Source: Obelidium mucronatum (Eukaryota; Chytridiomycota; Chytridiomycetes; Chytridiales; Chytriomycetaceae). From it: DNA of 29,726 nucleotides. Positions 8,947-18,086 of this stretch are shown here, piece after piece. A program made the translations under genes and the position numbers. The notes beneath the pieces were generated by a model. That model did no database searches and was not told the DNA's origin. It worked only from the letters and a program-made list of their open reading frames with translations. Within the stretch, counting starts at the first letter, position 1. Each line of letters begins with the position of its first letter. Location of the stretch: positions 1 to 29,726 of the forward strand of contig JAIVFH010000308.1 of assembly GCA_025765595.1 (NCBI GenBank), written 5' to 3'.

Positions 8947-10965
8947 CTATTTCTCACTCAAAACAGAACAAACCCCTCCGACAACAAGCAAGGCAGGACT
9001 GATTACAGCAGCTGTCACGATCTTCTCATGAATATCACTTAAAGTTCCTTTAACAACGCGTTGATCTTGGCAAGTCCCCTTTTCAATAACAGCCGCTGGT
9101 AAATCTGATGGGTAACCGCGACTTATCTGAAATGGAAGTGTTCAAACACAGTGATACGAACTTCATCTAAAAACTTACCATCAGATCAGACAATCCCTTC
9201 ATTCTTGCGATCGGCATGAAAATTACAGTAGTCCTCATCCCACTTCCCCACGAAGGAACATCTGGCCAAGCCCCATTTTCTCCCCGAGCAGTAAGAACTA
9301 GCACACTGTCACTCAGACCTTTAAATGTAGCGGGAATTCCAACACTACCCAAAACTCCATTCACACTTGATACCCCAACAACGACCTCAACATGAACACC
9401 CCTCTCCCTAAAAAATAGCAATTCTTCTCCTCCACGGCCAAACAAGAACGGATCTCCACCTTTCAATCTCACAACGCGCTTTTCGATTCTGCTGAGTAAT
9501 TGCAGTCATGCACATTTCGTTTGCAAGGTCTTGCACGGCATCACTTTTTCCCTTTTCCTTTTTTGGGACATAAACAATGGGAATATGTTTAGGAATAAGG
9601 GAGAGGATCTGTGGGGATACGAGAGTGTCTGTCACTATTGTGTCTGCCGCGTGGATTTGTTTCAAGGCAGCCAAAGTCAGAAGGTTGGGGTTTCCAGGTC
9701 CAGCACCGACAAGTACCACGACAGGCGTCGAGCCAGATGAAATCAAATCGATTTCCAGTTGGGGAATTTGGATGGCCTCTACCGCGTCTTTTTTTGGAGG
9801 GTTTGGGGAAATGGCGGGTAGAGTCCAAGTCTTTAAGCCGGGGAAGGCGGCTGAAAGAAGCGAGAAAGAAACTCGAACTGGATAAAGTAGAACATTGAAC
9901 CATAGCGACCCAAAGAACCAGACTGTGGACACAGTAACTCCGACGGGATCTTTGATGATTTGATTTATAGTTGGAACCTTGCGCCAAACAGACGGGATTT
10001 TCGATAGAACCCCTCCCAACAACCCTTGACTTCCATTTAAGCCGTTGGGCCCAGGAGGTTGTTGCTCTCCGCGTTCATACGCTCCAATCAGCCTCAACAC
10101 ATCTTCTTCTTCCATTTCAGCCATTTGCTCGAATGTCCAAGCATCACAAAGTCGGCTCATCCATTGCATTCTCTTCTTTACTAGAGAGACGACGCTGACT
10201 CCAGGAGGGGCAGGGGCGGTTTTTATCCTTGTCCTCAGATGTGCGATTTTGGCAACAGCTTCACCCGTTCCTGCCGGAAGTGTATCTTTGATGTGAGTTC
10301 TGAGCCTCGCAGCAAGTCTTGGACCACCACCATTCGTGCTGACTCCGACCTAAACGTGAGGAAGTTAACCGCGTTTCTGGTTGCTCTATTGTCATTGAAG
10401 AAAAAACATGACACACAAAACCTGAACTAAGCCTTCCTTGAAGACGGCAACAAAATAGAAATCACACAGGTCAGGAACATCGGCGCAATTGACTGGAATT
10501 CGCAGTGCACGAGAACATTCGGCGATTCGTAAACTGTCGGCATGTTCATCAAGGCAACCAAGGACGCAGTGATAAGTGCTAGCAAATAAAAGATTAATAA
10601 GAATAAAAGGAGGAGGAATCACAGATTCTACTTACCGTGGGTTGTCGTTCTCATCCAACTCGTCCATGTCCATATAAAGATCCTCGACACCCTCAAAAGC
10701 CGCCTCAATGTGCTTTACAAGACCAGGACCCACATACTTTTCTCTTAAACCTTTAAATCAAGTTACAAACTCATTCAAGTATAGCAAAAATATTACCGTC
10801 GCAGAGGGTGTTGGATGGAGCAAGGACAGTGACTATCGCAGCTGCATCGAAAGCATGTCCAACCCGAGACAAGGCTTCTTTGTTTCCGCCAATTACAAGG
10901 ACATGTTTTCCACTCAAGCGAAGGGAGACGAGAAGTCCGGGCGAAGTTGTGATTGTGTTTTCCAT
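8947..10965 (-). CDS. MET1: Bifunctional siroheme synthase: precorrin-2 dehydrogenase-like + uroporphyrinogen-III methyltransferase
   Basis: Exons 10965-10797, 10750-10636, 10578-10422, 10349-9179 and 9126-8947 give about 596 residues, close to yeast Met1 (593). The N-terminal part is a CysG_N/Met8-type NAD domain with HVLVIGGNKEALSRV (about 21-35) and NCADVPDLCDFYF (about 125-137), where the family's catalytic Asp lies. A GGGPRLAARLR stretch of the middle domain follows. The C-terminal part is a tetrapyrrole methylase: VLVGAGPGNPNLLT (about 359-372), TDTLVSP, RLKGGDPFLFGRGGEE, VGVSSVNGV, and a tail ending SRGYPSDLP..KGTLSDI. It would dimethylate uroporphyrinogen III with SAM and oxidise precorrin-2 towards siroheme, the cofactor of sulfite and nitrite reductases. 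One surplus base at about 9498-9508 splits the methylase domain. An odd feature is a hydrophobic stretch at about residues 287-316 in the linker. The gene diverges from the MBOAT gene. Confidence 0.93.
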
Positions 10966-11298
10966 TTTTACTGAATAAAGATCAAGAACAGGTCTGGATC
11001 GCATTCGCCAGCATTATCAATACTTCAAAAGTAATCTGCCGATATTCAAATGCAAGAAAGAATAGATTATATATCGAGGGAGTCATTCTTCTATTCGATA
11101 ATCGATGAGCGCTGTCTTAAAGTGGATCGATTCGTGACGGCACAATTAGTAGTGGAAGAGCAAAAGGCTAAAGCGCAGTGTACATTGCTGTCCCAGATGA
11201 TTGTCCCGTTGCGAATCTCCGAAAGTGTGGCTGGCTGCCAAGTTCCAACAAAAATGAAATGCCAAGCTATTTGCAAGTCCCTAAGTTCTTATCCACAA
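10966..11298. promoter_or_regulatory. Divergent promoter region, siroheme synthase / MBOAT
   Basis: Some 333 bp separate the start codons. An open frame beginning near 11050 runs through this region into the MBOAT gene in a different frame. It has no family resemblance and overlaps the MBOAT coding exon, so it was not called. No clear motif could be defined. Confidence 0.45.
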
Positions 11299-12609
11299 AT
11301 GGCAATCATAACAACACCCGCCTGGATGACTCCAGTTCGTAATAGGAATGATAATTACCCACCAATGTTTAATTCCCATCCCCCAGGTCGTTGTCTTCAG
11401 CCCCATTTGGATTTTCTATCATGTCCTACAATCGAAGGGTCTTTCCAACACACAAATTGTTTGGATCGGAGTACCTCTGATGCTCTTGCCTTTGATGCTG
11501 TTTCCTAGTGCTGATCCTTTGACGGGCGGCTCTATGGGTGTCTGGACAACCATGTTTGCCATCCGAGTTTTTGAAGTTGCGACTCTTCCTCGGTAAGAAG
11601 AATCATGCCGGTGTGGCTGTAGTTTAATTTGTCAATACAGCAAAACGCAACAACAATGGACGGTGACAGATGTTTACAAGATTGTGATTGTTGGATGGCC
11701 AAGAAGTCAAAGACGAAAGCCAGTGAAGAACACCATTTGGACTCACCTTTCAATGGTCGGCGACTTTCTGTTTTTCCATATCGTTCAATGGCTAGTTGTA
11801 GCCTATTTTAGAAAATATGGTTTCCAGCATAACGTGTACCTCGTTGATATTACAAATATTCGTCAAGCTGTTGATCATATTCTTGTTGCTGTGGTGCTCT
11901 ATAGCTCGATGAGAGCCAGTTGAGTATACACCCCATCCAACAACCATCTATAATTTAATATGCTAACACTACAAAAATCTAGTGCATATTTGGCGACTTC
12001 TGCCAATGATTCTGTATGGGGAGCCTGTTCCAGCCCTTTTCGACCATCCTTTCCGAGCGCATTCTATGCGCGATTTGGTAAAATAATCGCCGAAGCTTCT
12101 TATATCTATTTTTTATTTAACTTAAGTTACTCAACCATCAGTGGGCCAATCGTTGGAATCTTCCCGTTCAAGCCTCTTTGGAGCGGGGAATATACAGACC
12201 GATTCTCAAATGGCTCGCAGGACAAAAAGTAAAAGGAGACATTACTTCCACAAACCGTAATCCAATCGCTCCAGCAATCGCTACAATGGCAACGTTTTTG
12301 GTTTCTGGGCTACAACATGAAATGTTCAATGTGCATCTTGCGCCAGACCAATCTTTTGGACCGAACTTGATATTTTTTCTATCAGCTGGCGTTTTTTGCG
12401 TGTTGGAGGGATTGCTCCAAAGAGTGACGGGATATGGAGTGTCTTGGGGAACAGGAATTGGTTGGATTTGGTTGAATTGGATCATGACAATGTCCACTCT
12501 TATCATTCTCAGTCCCCTATTTCTTCGCCCTTATATATTTAGCGGTCTTTATTTTTATCAGATCCCTGCACCTGAACCCATCATTGAGTTTTATCAGCAT
12601 TGGATTTGA
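11299..12609 (+). CDS. Wax-synthase-like MBOAT acyltransferase
   Basis: Exons 11299-11334, 11387-11592, 11641-11918, 11983-12077 and 12142-12609 close to 360 residues. The start is ATG 11299 in a 12-codon first exon; its donor GTTCGT is non-standard but is the only one that keeps the frame. The protein is strongly hydrophobic, with about eight helices. The wax-synthase-domain landmarks are LYGEPVPALFDHPFRAHSMRD across exon 4, the following W..RW segment, and FLVSGLQHE with the presumed active-site His at about 264. Family members acylate an alcohol or sterol with acyl-CoA in the ER. Fungal relatives also act on secondary metabolites (Tri7/AtfA-type), so the substrate is open. Branch sites such as TGCTAAC precede the acceptors. 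Its stop lies 42 bp from the convergent stop of transporter copy B, so the 3' UTRs must overlap or be very short. Confidence 0.86.
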
Positions 12610-12651
12610 ATCTTTCTCAAGTTTTCAATAAAAAAAAGGATGTTTATTTTT

Positions 12652-13934
12652 TCACGATTTGAACTCAATCAAACCTTCTTTTTCTACATCTCTGAGATCG
12701 AATGGCAAAACTATTGCTATTCGCTTCTGTTTTCGTGCTTGTGCCGTTCTTGCTTGGCCGTATAATAATCCACCAAGGATTGCCAGGAATACGCCTTCTA
12801 ACCGATATATTGTGATATTGTCTTGAAAAATAAGCATGCTGACGATCGAGAGCGGGAGTTTGTTTAAAGTTCCGACCATACTGTGCAATGCAAATGTAAA
12901 TACGACTGCAATCCAAATACAATCCCATACAACAAAAGAAGAGCATACCTCAAAGTCGTGGAAGAAGTAACCCTCAAACACCATGCAGAGCAATAAGCGA
13001 TACCAAATTGCGTTATACCACTCACGAAAATCGCGGTCGCCAAGCCATTCCAATCGGACCCTTCCTCAGCCCTTCCCAAAAACCGAGAGTTCAATTCTAC
13101 AAACGCGTTCCGCTCAAACAGCAAGGAACAAATTAACAGAATCGGGAATCCCAAGGCTTGATTATAGTACACTGTGTCAAAGTCCTTGAATCCGATTCCA
13201 CTGATTTGACTTTTCATAATTAGACTGAATGAGGCTGTTAGGACGCAGTTTGCAAATATCCAGAAATAAGAAGTGATAATATCGGCCTTGTCTTTTACAG
13301 AGGCATGCACGACTTCATCCCAACCTGCAAGATACAAAAAAAAAAAAAGAATCGTAAATCACGCGATTCCAATTACTTCCAAAATCTTACCAGCTAATAC
13401 AGCACTTAAGACCATAAACACGAAACTCAAAAGAATCATTGGCGTCACAACAGGTCCCTTCAAGAACAATCTTTCTCCATACGCAGTCATAATCAGCGTC
13501 ATATTCTTATAAATATTGAATAAAGCAATGCTTGTGTATTGCAGTGCCATTGCTCCCGTGTAAATCATCAGAACCAGGGTAATTGTCACGGGTAACCATT
13601 TCAAAGCGTCTTTGGAATTCAATTGCCGGTAAGATATCAGACCTGCTCTAGAGCATACAATCAATATTGTAGCAGTAATAAACGTTTGGAACGAAAGGAT
13701 CAAGAAAGCGTGTTTGAAGTTGTATGTCGACATTATGACTTTGTTTGCAAGGACCATAAGCTGCAAAAGAGAAGAAATGCAACACGTTAAATAAAAAAAA
13801 GGAAACCAAAGATATGTTTTAAATCTCACATTTGAAGAAACGCAGTAAGAGAGCATTGCTACAGCTGGAGATTCTGAGGAGAATGAAGGGTTTCCGATTT
13901 TACGCGGTTGAATCGGCGAAACTAGACCAGTCAT
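12652..13934 (-). CDS. VRG4: GDP-mannose/GDP-sugar transporter, Vrg4-type, copy B (intact)
   Basis: Exons 13934-13830, 13760-13391, 13324-12949 and 12880-12652 join in phases 0, 1 and 2 into 359 residues with no frame problem. ATG 13934 is the first in-frame Met; the open frame reaches further upstream but without ATG. Landmarks are LSYCVSSN, LMVLANKVIMSTYNF, WLPVTITLVLMIYT, KNMTLIMTAYGE, GFKDFDTVYYNQ (replacing FYNN), CSAWCLRVTSSTT and GTLNK. The C-terminus is a short basic tail (ARKQKR). The three introns fall at exactly the same codons and phases as in copies A and C, which shows descent by duplication. It is expected in the Golgi, supplying GDP-sugar to luminal glycosyltransferases. Confidence 0.93.
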
Positions 13935-14369
13935 TTCGATTGCAATAGTCAATCGATTGAACGCAGAGGGTTTGTTTTTCTGGAAGTTTGTAAAGTCTGA
14001 CCGAGTGTTGCTGAAAATAGAATGCAATTAACAAACTAACGCAATTGGCAGATTAACGCTTTCAATTTTTTGAAAGATGCCGTGTATAAAAGCTTAAAGT
14101 ACAGCAAGTGTGAGAATCGTAATTTCTTTATTACGGAGGTGTTATTACTGAATTGTGTCACATTCAAGCCAATAGGTTGCAAACGTTGACCTCAAATTCA
14201 ATCCAGATACTTTATTCACTTTGAATTTCTTCCAACACAAATGCTGGAAGGCTTGTTTCGAAATCAAGGATTCCGAATCTTGGCCAAACACAGATTTCGA
14301 ATCGACCAAAAAAACCACGCTACTACAAAAACCCAAACAAGAGCCACAGATTTGAGCCATAAAAAAAAT

Positions 14370-14400
<31 letters not shown>

Positions 14401-14413
14401 GAAATTTAAAAAT
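13935..14413. promoter_or_regulatory. Divergent promoter region, transporter copy B / tandem GST
   Basis: About 480 bp without a credible exon. It contains TATAAAAG on the plus strand at about 14086 and a CAA microsatellite just before the GST start. The open frame upstream of copy B's ATG lacks its own start codon. Confidence 0.45.
14371..14400 (+). repeat. (CAA)10 microsatellite
   Basis: Ten perfect CAA units end 13 bp before the ATG at 14414, probably inside the 5' UTR of the GST gene. Unstructured CAA tracts are known to favour ribosome scanning, but any effect here is inference. Confidence 0.9.
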
Positions 14414-15781
14414 ATGCCTGCTACTTTATACTACCCGGTCCTCTCTTCTGGATCAGCCAATGTTATCACCGCCTGTGTGCTGGAATCCTGGGTTCCAAGC
14501 TAACTGCCCAACAAGTCGATAATACAACCAAAACAATTCTCAGTGGACCTGACGCTGGCAAAGACTTCTTTGCCGTTAACCCGAGAGGAAACGTTCCAGC
14601 AATTGTCCTTGAAAATGGAGACTGCTTGACCGAAAATTCCGCCACACTCCAGTGGATTATCGATAACGCAGAGACATCAATCGGGCCAAAGATTGGAACA
14701 CAGGAGAGGTGCGTATTTTACTATTGCTTTTTGTTTTTTTTCCCCCCATCAGAAGAGAACGGTTACTGACCAACCCTTATCAACTTAAGACTTGCACTCC
14801 AAACCAAGCTCAGCTACATCTCTTCTGAACTCAACGGAGTAAACCACGACCTGTTCAACCCAGCTACAACAGCCCCAGTCCGCAAATACCTAACCGACAA
14901 ACTGAAACTCAAGCTCCAATACATCAACAACCAAGAACTCGCAGATGGACGCGCCTATTGGATCGGAAACGGATACACTGTCGCTGATTCCTACCTCTAC
15001 TTTATTTTGGCTTTTATCGGATTCATTGGAATCGAAATCTCCCTGTTCCCGATCCTCAAGACTTACCTGGACGGCTTGAACGCTTTGCCCTTCATCAAGG
15101 AAGCCCACTCCCTGATGGAAAGCACAAACGAATCCGGAAACCGTTACGCTGTACTATCACCCACTTAGCAGTGGAATCGCCAACGTGATTGCGGCCCAAC
15201 GAGCTGGTCTTCTTGGAACGCGTGTTGTTGCCCAACAGGTAGACTTGGCGCGCAAAAGAGTCCTCATGGGTCCACTCAAGGGAAGTGATTACTTGCCAAT
15301 CAACCCGAAAGGAAACGTTCCAGCGCTAGTCTTTAGCGATGGAACTGTTGTGAACCAGAACGCTGCTACCTTGCAATGGATTTTGGACAATGCCCAAGGG
15401 CAATGCCTCGGCCCTGCAAACGGAACAGAAGAGAGATATGTGCTTCAATCAAAGTTGAGTTACACTTCTTCCGAGTTGCACGGAGTTCTTCATGATTTGT
15501 TTAGTCCTGCGACAAGTGTCGAGGCGAAAGTGTATCTGTTGGCCAAGCTGAAAGTAAAGCTGCAGTTTTTGAATGATGGTGAGTTAAGGGATGGGAGAAA
15601 GTACTGGGTTGGCAACGAATTCTCTGTTTCTGACGCGTACTTGTATTTTATCTTGTTTGCGATTGGGTTGGTTGGACTTGAGTTGGCGGAATTCAAGAAT
15701 TTGAAAGTTCATTTCGAGGCGTTGAATGATTTGGATTTTGTTCAGGAGGCTCATGCGTTTGTTGCTCAGCACAAGGCTTGA
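14414..15781 (+). CDS. Tandem double glutathione S-transferase, bacterial beta-class-like (two frame problems)
   Basis: Two homologous GST modules follow each other. Module 1 is exon 14414-14708, intron 14709-14789 (donor GTGCGT), then 14790 to about 15115. Module 2 is about 15125-15781 and has no intron. Each has a thioredoxin-like half (TLYYPVLSSGSAN / TLYYHPLSSGIAN; VNPRGNVPAIV / INPKGNVPALV; SATLQWIIDNA / AATLQWILDNA) and an alpha-helical half (SSELNGVNHDLF / SSELHGVLHDLF; YTVADSYLYFIL / FSVSDAYLYFIL). The pattern resembles beta-class GstA of bacteria, although the class Cys is replaced by Ser in the LSSG loop. Module 1 lacks one base at about 14478-14481. Between modules, one surplus base near 15113-15123 turns module 1 into a premature stop at 15168, inside module 2's first strand. 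Module 2 has no ATG or acceptor of its own, so a single fused protein of about 428 residues is the likely intact product. Confidence 0.84.
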
Positions 15782-16412
15782 ACAACGTTGTATGGTTCTT
15801 GTCTTTATTTCTTTTATTTGTTGGTTTTAACTGATAGATAATACAAAAACTATTAAAAACCCCATCAAATGAATATGAGTCAACGATAATTATTTTTATG
15901 TTTTCCTTGAATACTGATATTGAGAAACCGTTGACCCAAAAAATTGGTAGAATCAATGGATTCCTCAGATATCAATATCCAAGAAGAACAAAAAAAACAT
16001 AATCTCAACATAATCTCGTCTCTCAATTTTGATATTGACAGGCTCATTGACTTCCAAAATTTTTTTGGTGGGAAAGTCAAAAGTCTGACAGATATCAAAA
16101 TCAAAAGAGGAGTTCATTGTTGTGAAAGGGGAGGGAGGGGGGAAGTCAATCACTATGATTTGTTCTTTTTTAATTTTGAAGATGGAAAAGAGGGGGGAAT
16201 TGGTGCTGCCTTTATAGCCTTTTTCATGCTTGGTTCAAAGGGGTCAAAGGGGTCAAAGGGGTCAAAGGGGTCAAATAAATCAAAACAAACAAAAAAAAAT
16301 TATATCAAATGTGCATGAGTTAAAAAAAAAAAAGCAAAGGGTTATATCTATAACCAACGGAATTCCAAGCAGAAAGTAAATGCTCAAAATTAGAATTTTT
16401 ATTTGGATCTGT
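15782..16412. other. AT-rich intergenic stretch with a 9-bp tandem repeat
   Basis: About 630 bp separate the GST stop from the convergent stop of transporter copy C. It is AT-rich with several imperfect TTGATATT/GATATCAA words and one minisatellite (listed separately). An open frame at about 15944-16318 has low-complexity Lys/Ser composition from the repeat and was not accepted as a gene. Confidence 0.5.
16232..16276. repeat. Minisatellite, five units of GGGGTCAAA-type 9-mer
   Basis: Units read GGTTCAAAG, three times GGGTCAAAG, then GGGTCAAAT. The 9-bp unit keeps a reading frame (Lys-Gly-Ser), but no gene uses it. Confidence 0.9.
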
Positions 16413-17727
16413 TTACGGCTCCTTTTGCATTTCCTTCATTTCCATCAAGTGTTGCTTTTCCAATTCATCTGATTTCGGCGTAGGAGCAGCAGCAACAACA
16501 GACGGCACAGATTCCTTCTTTTGTTGCGCCTTGGCGTAACAATACAAGACACCACCCAGAACAGCCAAGAATACTCCTTCCAGCCGATGCGCTGTGATGG
16601 CGTCTTGGAACATGAACATACCAACGATTGAGAGTGGGAGCTTGTTGAGTGTTCCAGCCATACTATTTTTCATCGGGAAAAGATATTCAGAACCCCCTTT
16701 ACCCCAAGTCAACTAAAGAAAAAAAAATCACCTTAATGTAGTCGACGAAGTAACCCGCAAACACCACGCCGAGCAATACGCAATTCCAAACTGCGTGACA
16801 CCACTCACGAAAATCGCCAACACCAGCCCATTCCATTCCCCTTCCTCCGTCGTTCCCAGATACCGAGAATACAAATCACTGAATGCGGCGCGCTCAAAGA
16901 TCAAGGAACAAGCCAATAGAATCGGGAATCCAATTACTTGGTTGAAATAGACTGTATCGAAAACCTTGAATCCGATTCCACTGATTTTGCTCTTCATTGT
17001 CAATGAGAATACTGTGGTTGCTATAATGTTGGCGGTCATCCAGAAGTAGGATGCTGCGAGGTTGGTTTGCTCCTTTGGGGTTGCATGCATTACATCATCC
17101 CAACCTGTATGATTTCAAGAAAAAAAAGAAGCATTAGTAACTGTCACAGTTCCTCTCCAAATATCTAATATGGTTGGTACCTGCAATGACGGCACTTGCA
17201 ACAATCAACGCAAAACTGAGTAAAATGAGTCTCGTCACAGGAGACCCGTTGAAAAACAGCCATTCACTGTACGCCATCATGATCAAGCCCATATTTTTGA
17301 AGATATTCAGGAGGGCAATGCTCATGAAGCGGAGCGCTGTTGCGCCAGTGTAGATCATCAAGACGAGACTGATTGTAACGGGTAGCCATTTTTTGGCATC
17401 TTCAAGGTTGAATTGACGGTGTTTGATGAAGCCAGCATATGCGAATGTGACAAAGATGAGGAGGGTTATAAGTGTTTGGAAGGCGAGCACGAGGAAGGCA
17501 TGTTTGAAACCGAATGTGGACATGATGACCTTGTTTGCGAGGACCATCAGCTGAATACAGTTTACAACAGATTCAGTAGTGGTGGGGAGTCGGCGGAGCA
17601 TTCAGCGTAGGGGAGGTTACAGAAGTTAGATTTGCAGCAACTATGACTAGTAGTGCCTTACGTTTGAAGACAGGCAATAGGCCAAGATGGCAATCACTGG
17701 CGATTCGGTGACATCAACTTCTGGCAT
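16413..17727 (-). CDS. VRG4: GDP-mannose/GDP-sugar transporter, Vrg4-type, copy C (intact)
   Basis: Exons 17727-17662, 17550-17181, 17104-16732 and 16662-16413 join in phases 0, 1 and 2 to 352 residues. The start ATG 17727 gives a short N-terminus (MPEVDVTESPVIAILAYCLSSN). Landmarks are LMVLANKVIMSTFGFKHAF, WLPVTISLVLMIYT, GFKVFDTVYFNQ, CSAWCLRVTSSTT and AGTLNK, then a longer Ala/Pro/Lys-rich tail that ends in KEMQKEP. The first intron (111 nt) is the longest found among the completed gene models. The sequence is very close to copies A and B in the membrane segments, and differs mainly at the termini and in the loop around the LYSRYLGTTEEGE segment. All three presumably deliver a GDP-sugar to the Golgi; different sugars (mannose, fucose) or life-stage use are possible. 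Confidence 0.93.
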
Positions 17728-18086
17728 TTAGCTTGTATGTTGGAGTTGGTGGCGGATCGTGAGTGACTTGAACCAATCAGAAGTAAAATCTTAAATCGAA
17801 AACGTTTCAGCTTTTACCAACCTACTAGTAGAGCGTGCTTCTCTTTCTGGTTAAAGAGGATTATAAATGCCATAGTGAAGCAAGAGTGCCGTTTTTTTAG
17901 TTGTTCCTTTTCGATCAATAAAGATGCAATGTGAAAGTAGACATTGACCACACGGACTACTCTGCATGCACGATGTGCTTTATTCTCTGCGCCAAACTGT
18001 TGTCGAAACTGTCGAGATGCATGCTTGACTTGATCGCAATAATTTTTTCGCTGAAGAATCTTATCTGACACTTGCCAACAAAACAA
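17728..18086. promoter_or_regulatory. Divergent promoter region, transporter copy C / kinase
   Basis: About 360 bp with no exon. A TATAAAT sequence occurs at about 17862 on the plus strand and an ATCAATAAA word at about 17915. Neither can be assigned firmly. Confidence 0.4.

Noticed and set aside
11050..11508. Plus-strand open frame of 153 codons upstream of and overlapping the MBOAT gene
   Set aside because: It conflicts with the MBOAT second exon, which has clear hydrophobic, family-like sequence in a different frame and closes phases with the rest of the gene.
3600..14485. Programmed ribosomal frameshifting as the cause of the frame breaks
   Set aside because: The sites share no slippery heptamer or common context, they go in both directions (+1 and -1), and they affect unrelated housekeeping genes.
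15900..16105. Possible inverted repeats built from TTTTGATAT / ATATCAAAA words
   Set aside because: The best stem is about 9 bp over a loop of some 50 bp in AT-rich DNA, which is expected by chance; there is no mobile-element terminus or target duplication.
15944..16318. Plus-strand open frame with SKG repeats at its end
   Set aside because: Its length comes from an AT-rich, stop-poor region plus a 9-bp minisatellite that cannot create stops in this frame; there is no recognisable protein sequence.
17814..18086. Minus-strand open frame upstream of the kinase
   Set aside because: No start context or family similarity; it lies in the divergent promoter region between two well-supported genes.
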